DNA of 64,000 nucleotides from contig NC_060061.1 in NCBI RefSeq assembly GCF_020283565.1, positions 25,643,362 to 25,707,361 of the forward strand. Reading direction: 5' to 3'. Position numbers and translations under genes: made by a program. The notes beneath the pieces are model-generated. The model was not told the origin of the DNA and did not search any database. It saw nothing but the letters and a program-made list of their open reading frames with translations. The first letter of the stretch is position 1. Every line of letters starts with the position of its first letter. Origin of the DNA: Trifolium pratense. Its lineage: Eukaryota > Streptophyta > Magnoliopsida > Fabales > Fabaceae. Positions 55,401 to 64,000 of the stretch are shown here, one piece after another.

Positions 55401-58400
55401 AGTAGTCCTTTGTGACATAAACATAATGGGAAATATATGATAGAAAGTTGTTGTCATAAGATTGATGTATCCATGTTGTGGCTTGTTTGATACTACGTCC
55501 TTAATTATAAGCAAAAGTCTACTTTTTAGATTCATTAAGGGCTCGTTTGGCCCAGCTTTTTTTAGAGCTTATTCAAACAGCTTATGCAATATAAATTAGG
55601 TTTTATGCTATTTTATAAGTTCACACTAGTGAAAATTGTAATTTTATAAGCTATTTTATCATAAACTACCTTGACAAACTTATAATAATATATAAAAATT
55701 GCATAAGCTGTTTGCATAAGCTCTAAAAAAAGCCGGGTCAAACAAGCCCTAAGTAACTATGTATTTGGTCTATATTATAGACCAAATTCATCATTTATAT
55801 AATGAATCTGAAAAATAGACTTTTGCTTATAATTAAGGACGGAGGGAGTAGTTAATTTTGTGTTATTTTGGTTAAGCCGTATTCTTGTTTATCTTACATG
55901 TTGTATTTAGTATTTACTTTTCAATGGCGCAGAGCTGCTAATCTAGTTAAAGCTAAGGTGGTGCATGGTGTGACAATTTCATGATAGAATTATTTATTTG
56001 AAAAAGAAAAATAATTTAAAATCACATATTGGAAAAAAGTAAATAAACAGACATACAAAATAATAATCACTAGCAACATTAAGCAAATTAGTAAAGAAAC
56101 ACATCACTACTTTCTGCTGACACAGTGCAGTCTCAGTTTGGTCTATTCAGATCCAGTAATGCTACCTGTTTCATTTTACCTCAAATAATTAGTCTTTTCA
56201 TACTTCCATACGACAACTCTTGTAGTTTGGTCTATTCAGATCCAGTAATGCTACCTGTTTCATTTTACCTCAAATAATTAGTCTTTTCATACTTCCATAC
56301 GACAACTCTTGTAGTTTGGTCTATTCAGATCCTAATCTGCTGAAACACATCACTACTGTCTGATGAAGCATTGGTTCATTCCAATTTCCAAGTCACTTGT
56401 ATTTGTAATTGCAATAAGTGTAAAGAACCAGATGGAAGAGTAAAGAACATGGATCATAAAATATTAAAAAAATGAGGAAAACCATAGAGCTTAAGTCTGA
56501 AGGAGCGATTTATTTACCTGGATGTTGGTTTCAGTAGTCTCATTCGTTCATTCTGTTTTCTGCCCAGAAGGGCGTTAAAAAGAACCAATTTTATAATTGT
56601 GTCCACTAAATTAAGCTTTCCTCTTTTCTCTTGAGAACCAAACAGTAGAAGACTCCACTTTCTTACTCTTCTCCTTACTCACTCTTCCCATAAACCAAAC
56701 AAAACGGAAGAATTCAGCCGAAATATTTTGTTTTAGTAAATGGCTTTTTGAAATAATAATTTGCTCAAATGCACAATCTCTTACATTTTTCTATTTGTGG
56801 AATGAAGACAAAGTGTAGAAAGGGAAAAAAAGAGAAAACTTTCTGATCTCAAACTTCTATGTAGTGCTCTTTTTAAGTTTTTTTTAGTTCTATTCTTACA
56901 TTTTAGTGTTTTCCATGGTTTTAGGAAGTAAACATTTTCTTTGGATAAATAATGCAGTCCTTTTGTCAATGATGATACTCTGCATTTCTACAATCAAAAT
57001 ATGATTTTTTTTACCAAAACTTTGAGATTAATTTCTATGTACTGATGGTGTAAAACATTTTTGCACGTGCATCCAATCAAATCATGCCAAATAGATATTT
57101 GTAGATATACTTTAGGATCTAACCTAAAATTTGGCATCATGGAATAATTTCATTGGATGCATGCGTAAAAAAGTTTTACACTATTCAAATTAAATTCAAA
57201 GTTTATGCCAGTAGTTTTACATGGTTTTGGATTTTAGTTTCTGTCTTCCAACCAATTCTAAATTTTGATTATCTAATGTTGAATCTTATTTGTCCATTTC
57301 AATTTTGATACTTTCCTGGCGATAGCTACTTTACATCCTTTTTACTTTATGTGTTATTCATGAATAATGGTTGCTGGGTCCTATCTATGAGCCTGTTTTT
57401 TAATTCATTGGCAATATGTCATGCTATTTCGCTATAGGTTTGTCAGAGTGGAGTCTCTGAAAGAGAAATTGTTGGAAAACAATAAACTGACTTACTGGGT
57501 CCCTGATTTTGTCAAGGTAATGTAGTCTCCTGTTTCATCACAATTTATTCTCCTTGATTGTTTACTTGTTATTTGAACTTGTTACTACTTTTCCTTTTTT
57601 TAAGAGGCCAATTGTACTGTTATAATATAAAAATTTGTTTTTTTTTAGAAGTTTATTTCTTTATCTTCTTTAAAGAATATGCGAATATATTATTAATTGG
57701 AAGTTGACTTGGTAGTAGTCGCAATGGGTTATTATGTCCTCCTAATATGACAAAGTAGGAAATAGGGAGCTTAAAAAGTTTGTTGAAAAGATATTCTGTT
57801 CTGGAATATCCATAAAAAATCCAGGCACAGAACACTCAATGGTGCTTATCAATGCAATCTTATCAAATAACATCTCTTTGGGCTAACAATGGCTCTGGAA
57901 GAGAACTTTGAATTTTATGTAATCTACGATTTTGGTAAATCTTTCTATATTCCTACTTTGTTGCAGGATAAGCGATTTCACAATTGGCTGGAAAATGCAA
58001 GAGATTGGGCAATTAGTCGAAGTAGATTTTGGGGGACCCCTCTCCCCATATGGATTAGTGAGGATGAGAAAGAAATAGTTGTCATAGATTCTGTTGCAAA
58101 ACTCGAAAAGCTTTCAGGTGTAAAGGTTAGAATCGTCTGTTAACCTTTTTGTTGTACATGATATTATAGGTTCCGTTCTTTTATCAGTTCTCATAGTTAC
58201 TTTTGCCAGACTATTAATAATAATATCACTGATCTCTTTGTAATGGTTTCTACAGGTTACTGACCTTCATCGGCACAAAATTGATCATATTACAATTAAA
58301 AGTGAAAGTGGCCGCGTTCTTCGACGTGTTGATGATGTAAAATTGCTGATTCATAGTCTCTTAATCATGGTTTTGTATTATTTATTTACTCTTAGAAGTT

Positions 58401-61400
58401 GTCAAAACTGAAATACTATCTAGCATTGGCCAAGTTTACCCAAGGATAATTATATCATGCCTAATTGAACATAATTTTACAGATATAATTTAGTCATAGT
58501 AAACATCATTGACTGTGAAACAAATGATAGTAGTTAAAGGCATTGTTCTTTGTCATGGATTAATTGTTTCATCTTCCAGGTGTTTGACTGCTGGTTTGAA
58601 AGTGGGTCCATGCCTTATGCATATATCCATTATCCTTTTGAAAACCGTGAGCTGTTTGAGAAGAATTTTCCTGGACATTTTGTTGCTGAAGGGCTGGATC
58701 AAACTCGTGGTTGGTCAGTTTCTTTATTTTCACATGTGTGGTTTGTCAAAGGCCTGTTCACCATTTTAATTGTGATTTACTTTTTTGCTTTGAAATGTTA
58801 TTCTCAATATCTTGATCTTAGTAAAATGTTTCAAAGTTATGCTGCCCCTTCATTTTTGGGAGTTCTATTTTGGGTTCAAATTAAAACCAGGGAAGGGGCC
58901 CCACTTAGTACCAAGTGGGTGACCGCTATGCTTCTAAATGCATGCTTGTTGTCGTTGTTGTTAGATTAATTCCTCTAACTCTCCACTCAATGGGAGAAGA
59001 CTTTTGTTTGTTGATGTGTGAATGTATCCTTTATCTTGCCACATTATTTACAGTTCCTTCTACATTTTATTGCCAAATTATCTTGCATTGTGGTATTTAA
59101 TATTTTGTATTTTTTCGCAACGGTTTTGTTTCTAATCTCAATCCCTATGAAATATGATTGTGTATTTTGGTTTTGTACTTTTCCAATTTGCAGGTTTTAT
59201 ACCCTAATGGTGCTGGCTACTGCATTATTTGGTAAGCCTGCCTTTAGGAATCTAATTTGCAATGGGCTTGTCCTGGCCGAAGATGGAAAAAAGATGAGCA
59301 AAAGCCTGAAAAACTATCCTTCACCAATGGATGTTATTAATGATTATGGAGCGGTAGGAACTTAAAAGTTAACTAAATTTTGGTTTCATAACTTATTTAT
59401 TTGGATTAGCATGTAATATCAAAATGCATATTTTGCTTGCCTTTTCTAATTTATTATATGAAAGAACTGTTATGATGTTCTGTTTGTTGATAGGATGCCT
59501 TGCGATTGTACCTTATAAACTCTCCTGTTGTGCGTGCTGAGCCACTTCGTTTCAAGAAGGAAGGAGTTTATGGTGTTGTTAGTATCATCCATCCGTGTTA
59601 ATTTTTTGCTACGTTTTTAATTAAAATTTAATTAACTTTCTTCTTTACTTATTGCTCTCTATACATTTTTGCTAATCAATTGTTATTTCATTGTGGTGAT
59701 CTTGTCCAGGTTAGGGATGTTTTTCTTCCCTGGTATAATGCATATAGGTTCCTTGTTCAAAATACAAAGAGGCTTGAGGTTGAGGGTCTAGCACCTTTTG
59801 TACTCCTTGATCAGGCCACACTTCAGAAGTCATCAAATGTTCTTGACCAGTGGATCAACTCAGCCACCCAAAGTCTTGTTCATTTTGTTCGTCAAGAAAT
59901 GGATGGTTACCGCCTTTATACGGTAATGCTTCTACTGATCCTTTATTTTAGAATAGAAAATGTTTATATTAGAGGGTAAATACAATTTTTGACAGGATAG
60001 GATATCCTACCAAAAATGTCAAGATAAAACATTTAAAAGATCAACTGCCGCAAGGCTGCAATGTCTTGCATACTGGGCACAACAGCTCTCCCTGTAACAA
60101 GAGCAGAACACCAAAGAGAAATAATGCCATAAATGTAATCCTGTAGGATGACTAGTTAAATGAAAGTGACGTCCTTAATGATGAGAGCATTCTGCTTTGA
60201 CCAAATGGACTAAAGAATAGCCAATATTGAATGCTTGATGCTTCCACTAAATTTTATTTTTTCTTTTAATGAGCCACGGAAAGTAGGGCTGTGCATGGTT
60301 CGGGTTCGGTCGGATTCGGTTTCAAAATCGACTATCCAAATGAAACCGTAGAGGGTATTTTCTGTCCCATCTCCGACCGTGAGAGCTAACGGATAGGTCG
60401 GGTGACGGTTTAAGCAGACGACGGGTTCGTCGAGTCGGTTGGCTTGGTTGTTGCAGCCAGTCTGCATCTACAGAGATGGAAAATAGAGGAGTATGTAATT
60501 GCAGAGGAGATGAGTTCAATATGTCACTTATGATGCAGAAAAAGAAAAACACAGTAAAGAACCAGATGACTCCTCAAAAATTAACAATAATGACTTCAAC
60601 TTTATCTATCAATTTATAACTTATAACTCTAAATATTTCATTCTGATTCCACAAAAATTAATAGACAACTCAAAGAAGAAGAAGAAGGAGGTAAAAACAT
60701 AAGATGGAAAAGCGAAACAGGATGAAGAAAGAAGTGTGAGATCCAACTAGTACTATGCTAGCTAGTGTAGCTTTTTCATTAATTAAATTACATTTACATA
60801 TATTTAATTTATACTGATATTGAAGAAGTTGGGTAAGTAGTAGTCACGTGGGGTGGGTACCTAGAGTCTAGAGACTTTATTAGTGACAAGTTGCTATTGA
60901 ATAGATGTAAAGGGCTGACAAACTGCACACTTGATTGACTTTTCTATGCATAAAGACTATACAAACTGAACAAATTTAAAAGCACAAATATAATTCGGTC
61001 GGTTGTGGGTATCTATGAGTTACAACTTACAATTTTTGATACCGCACCCGACCATGAACAACCAAGTTAAGTCAGATTTCTTCCAATTTTCTACCCGACC
61101 ACCGCCCCGCCCGTTTAACATAAAGATATAACGGTTTAGACGGGTTTCGGGCGGGCGGATCATATGTGCTCACCCCTAACGGAAAGCCTGATATCACTAA
61201 AAACTTATTAAAGTTAGGGCATATTATTTCTGAACTGTATTTGCACATAGCACAAATATGGAAAGAAAAAATGATATTATCATGCTCAGTTATTAATTGT
61301 ATGTATTTAGCTGTTTTACTATCTTTAGGTTTAGGTTACTATTTAACTAACTTATATTCATTTTTAATTGTGTTTGTATGTATGTTACCTTATTGGTAGC

Positions 61401-64000
61401 CAAACCAGTTGAACGGTGAACTAGTTGCCTTATTGCTATCTGATTTCTACATTAATGTTACATTCAGATTTTGCTTACTTGCAAAAGCCATTATAGTCTT
61501 CACTTTCCTCAGCAAAAATTGTTGCATGTTTCATTGATGCATGGTGTAATTATTGTCATATTTTGAGTATTTGCTTAAATGTTAACATCATTTGAAAATT
61601 ATTTTGTAGGTGGTTCCGTATCTTCTAAAATTTCTTGATAATCTTACAAATATATATGTACGGTTCAACCGTAAGAGACTGAAAGGTCGTACCGGAGAAG
61701 AAGACTGCAGGACAGCACTTTCAACTCTTTTCAATGTATGTTTCTGAATATTTTTTTTCAGGTCTTTTAATGGTTCCGAAAGTGATGTTTTCTTACACTA
61801 GAAGTTGTGGACTTTGATATTTTTTTCCCTGATAAGTTTGTGGACTTTGATATATGTGAATTCATTCAGGTGCTTTTGTTATCCTGTAAAGTGATGGCTC
61901 CTTTTACACCTTTCTTCACTGAGGTACTCTATCAAAATATGCGAAAGGTTTGTAGTGGGTCAGAGGAGAGCATACACTATTGCAGTTTTCCTGAGGAAGA
62001 AGGCAAGGTATACATTTTAATAAATAGCTGTCTCTACTGCTTGCTTCTAGGCAATCTATTATCTATTATTGAATACAAATAGGAATACATAATTGTATGA
62101 TTCTTCTGGAAACTGACCGATGACCAAGGATCTACACCACATAACGCATGCAAAATTTATTCAAAACAAACACCGTAAAATTTGCATTTTGCATGGTTGG
62201 ATTCACCTTGGGGTATGTGTAGGTTACATCGATGATCCTAATCCACATACAATCAAGCTATGATTCCCAAACATTATCCTTTTCTTTATCTGTGATTGGA
62301 TTTTGCAGCCTAATATGAATTTAGGTTCTTGCTCCAGTTGTGCTCTAGAAATATAACAGGTACCTAATATACTATCTCCTATTTGGCTGCCTGATTTTTT
62401 CAGGGGGGAGAACGGATTGAGCAAAGTGTTACAAGAATGATGACAATAATTGATCTGGCCCGAAATATTCGTGAGCGTCATAACAAGCCTCTTAAAACGC
62501 CACTCAGGTTTATTAATGTGCAAATATGTTTACATAGAAGTTTGTCTGTAAACACCTTTTTCTGGTTTCATATCCAAAATTCATTTTTTTTTCCTACTAC
62601 TATAGGGAGATGGTGATAGTGCATCCTGATGCAGACTTCCTTGATGACATTAATGGAAAGTTGAAGGAGGTACTTGCATATTATCTGAACCGTTTACAGT
62701 TTATCCCTTGTACTTAATAGTATTTTTCAGCAGTTTTTGTTGTCAATCAATTCATATGATAATAGTTTTTCCCGATGCTTCTGATCAGTTATGATGTTCA
62801 ATAGTTGCAGCCTCTCAAAGATCTGTATATGAGCTTCCTTGTATATGATCTTTGCTTTTGATCAATAGTTGTTATTGTTTTTTACTCTCCTTTTCTATCA
62901 TTTTTGTCTCTGTTATAATGCTTATCTTTTCTTCCCGTAAGCTTGTTTCCCTTATTTCCTCTCTTCAATAATTTCTTCAATAATTTACTCGAAAAAAATG
63001 CTCGAGTTGTATACCCCTCTTTAAGTTGCAGCTTCCGCTCAATCAAATTGTCTTATGATATCTCTATTTGCATTGCAGTATGTACTGGAGGAACTCAATA
63101 TACGATCCCTTGTTCCTTGTAATGATACTTTAAAGTATGCATCCTTACGTGCCGAGCCGGACTTTAGGTATGCATTTAATATTGCTTCTGGAAAAGTTGT
63201 CCCTTTACACCCGTCACAACGCTTACCATTTTTCTTTTTTCTTTTCAGTATTTTAGGTAAGAGACTAGGTAAATCTATGGGCATTGTTGCCAAAGAAGTC
63301 AAAGCAATGTCACAGGAAAAGATTTTGGCTTTTGAGAATGCTGGAGAAGTTGTCATTGCAAATCACTCTCTGAAGCTGTCTGATATTAAGGTGCTAATCT
63401 TGTGGAGATGATGACTAAGACTCTCTTTCCTTTGAGTAGACACTTTGTTAAAAGTTTGTATTTGTCTCTACCAAAATAAATAACCAAAAAGTTTGTGCTC
63501 TTTATCCTTAGTGCGGGGATGTCTTTATTTTATGTACAAATGTTTAGTATTCCCATGGGTAGGAATTTGATGTTGGTATAATAACCACCTCTCAAATTTA
63601 GCTCAATGTTTTCTTGAGAACCTTATATATCATGTTTTTCAGAAACATCTCTCAGTAGTACTCTCTCAAAACAGATATTCTGTCCATCAAAATTATTCCT
63701 TATGACTTTGATTGTTCATGATTGAACTCATTTATTTATTTATTTTAATACTCGTGTACCTAAACCACACCAAGTGACAAACAGATGTAGTTGAGTCTTG
63801 AATATATAGGAACCTAAAGCAACACTTTCTTGAAGCATCCAATTATCAGGGGGGTTTTCCTCGAAATGTAGACTGTGGTGTGGACTACCAAACTAGTACC
63901 TTATGATTTATTTATTTTTATTTTTTTAGGTTCTTCGTGATTTTAAACGTCCTGATGGTATGGCTGAGAACGAGATTGATGCTGCTGGAGATGGTGAGAA
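50597..64000 (+). CDS. Isoleucyl-tRNA synthetase, cytosolic type (C-terminus beyond window)
   Basis: This enzyme charges tRNA-Ile with isoleucine in the cytosol. Exons: 50597-51130, 51319-51384, 51836-51979, 52104-52324, 52528-52693, 54011-54121, 54635-54732, 57438-57516, 57967-58125, 58256-58336, 58580-58713, 59194-59353, 59494-59577, 59710-59922, 61610-61735, 61870-62007, 62404-62507, 62606-62669, 63079-63167, 63249-63390 and 63930 onward. All are GT-AG and all phases join. Class I signatures: HYGH (residues 56-59, in [14 protein letters not shown]), KMSKS (631-635). The CP1 editing domain shows WTTTPWTLP (225-233) and [15 protein letters not shown] (351-365). [12 protein letters not shown] is at about 492-503. 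A Lys/Ala-rich insert (about 266-300) lies within CP1. The anticodon-binding region follows from residue 680. About 994 residues are in the window, against an expected ~1,180. There is no transit peptide, which supports a cytosolic enzyme. Confidence 0.97.
52398..52446. repeat. (TA)n microsatellite in intron 4
   Basis: A TA array of about 48 bp between exons 4 and 5 of the synthetase. Confidence 0.9.
52900..53030 (-). repeat. TRIM-LTR-like remnant in intron 5
   Basis: Read on the minus strand it runs 'gggcctaacgcaactttaca', 'acttgtaaggtgaggggtgcctctctttataaac', 'tttcaggccttatctc'. This parallels the TRIM LTR at 54999-55347 ('gggcctaactcaaccctaca', 'gttgtaaggtgaagattgcctctacttataaac'). Only one LTR-like unit is present. 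Confidence 0.6.
54999..55347 (-). mobile_element. TRIM retrotransposon in intron 7
   Basis: Two direct terminal repeats of about 113 bp (about 55001-55114 and 55233-55346) share 'ttgggttgggcctaactca', 'gattgcctctacttataaacccat' and 'gctatctcacat'. Between them are about 118 bp only. On the minus strand the left boundary of the interior is purine-rich (gtgagggggaggg). The right boundary contains 'atggtatagagcc', close to the Met-tRNA primer site TGGTATCAGAGCC. Size and layout are those of a terminal-repeat retrotransposon in miniature, which has no coding capacity. Confidence 0.75.
55493..55848. mobile_element. Stowaway MITE, split by another MITE (intron 7)
   Basis: The ends are ctacgtccttaattataagc and gcttataattaaggacggag(ggag), with TA outside both (55491-55492 and 55849-55850). 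The continuous arms resume on both sides of the inserted element at 55539-55749. Confidence 0.85.
55539..55749. mobile_element. PIF/Harbinger-like MITE nested in the Stowaway
   Basis: The ends are gggctcgtttggcccagc and gccgggtcaaacaagccc, inverted with arms of about 35 bp. The three-base duplication TAA is on both sides (55536-55538 and 55750-55752). It is 211 bp with an AT-rich core. Confidence 0.85.
56135..56341. repeat. 89-bp tandem repeat, 2.3 copies (intron 7)
   Basis: Starting with agtttggtctattcagatcc, two copies with an 89-bp period (56135, 56224) appear identical. A partial third copy (56313 onward) diverges after 'cagatcc'. Confidence 0.95.
57047..57187. mobile_element. Foldback MITE in intron 7
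   Basis: 'tgtaaaacatttttgcacgtgcatccaat' is inverted as 'attggatgcatgcgtaaaaaagttttaca'; 'catgccaaat' is inverted as 'atttggcatcatg'. About 140 bp. A distantly similar AT-rich fold may lie at 7900-8030. Confidence 0.65.
60284..61178. mobile_element. Non-autonomous hAT transposon in intron 14
   Basis: A perfect 8-bp target duplication ACGGAAAG is at 60276-60283 and 61179-61186. The ends tagggctgtgca and tgctcaccccta are inverted with two or three mismatches, matching the hAT-type TAGGGGTG ends. Subterminal 'cgggttcggtcgg' and 'gcccgtttaa..cggtttagacggg' motifs are repeated. At 895 bp it has no transposase frame. Confidence 0.9.

Noticed and set aside
60322..60552. Minus-strand frames of 76-85 codons
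   Set aside because: They lie inside the hAT element end and its GC-rich subterminal repeats; no domain.

Overview
The window looks like nuclear DNA of a eudicot, most likely a legume of the Medicago/Trifolium type. The evidence is AT-rich intergenic DNA, GT-AG introns, a cytosolic-type isoleucyl-tRNA synthetase with more than 20 exons, and dense plant transposable elements: Ty1/copia, CACTA, hAT, Mutator-like, Stowaway, PIF/Harbinger, TRIM, SINE and LINE. The genus is an inference; no database search was possible.

Five host genes are supported. (1) A two-exon minus-strand gene at 979-1738 encodes an 85-aa coiled-coil protein. (2, 3) Two intronless tandem paralogues at 21138-23060 (640 aa) and 25884-27725 (613 aa) encode a conserved plant protein with a possible TraB-like N-terminal region and hydrophobic C-terminal segments. 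(4) A ten-exon gene at 31659-37557 encodes an 899-aa secreted, repeat-containing, probably beta-propeller protein. (5) Cytosolic isoleucyl-tRNA synthetase starts at 50597 and leaves the window at 64000 after 21 exons (about 994 of an expected ~1,180 residues). A porphobilinogen deaminase (HEMC) C-terminal fragment at 14690-15016 is a broken gene copy.

Layout: 1-3579 holds the coiled-coil gene and small MITEs. 3580-8625 is a decayed CACTA element with a multi-exon transposase_24-like gene, itself invaded by a LINE fragment and a foldback element in TA repeats. 8626-14363 has a second CACTA end and two truncated copia elements facing opposite ways. 14364-15623 holds LTR-like debris and the HEMC fragment. 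15629-20099 is a complete but non-coding LTR element with a perfect 5-bp target duplication. 20105-28100 has the tandem paralogues with a copia RNase H remnant between them. 28216-31650 is MITE-rich intergenic DNA. 31659-37557 is the propeller gene. 37826-50590 is repeat-dominated: a 50-nt poly-C tract, a small LTR element with another LTR nested in its 5' LTR, SINEs, Mutator-type foldback elements, and an LTR element carrying a decayed proline-rich frame. From 50597 the synthetase runs to the end, with a TRIM, nested MITEs, an 89-bp tandem repeat and a hAT element in its introns.

The genes do not form a pathway. The window is mainly a record of nested insertions around ordinary genes. No wholly new system is evident. 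The most distinctive items are the LTR-plus-29-bp insertion at 40408-40831, the LTR element with a proline-rich frame at 44596-47113, the four-copy palindrome at 47789-48939, and the paralogue pair.
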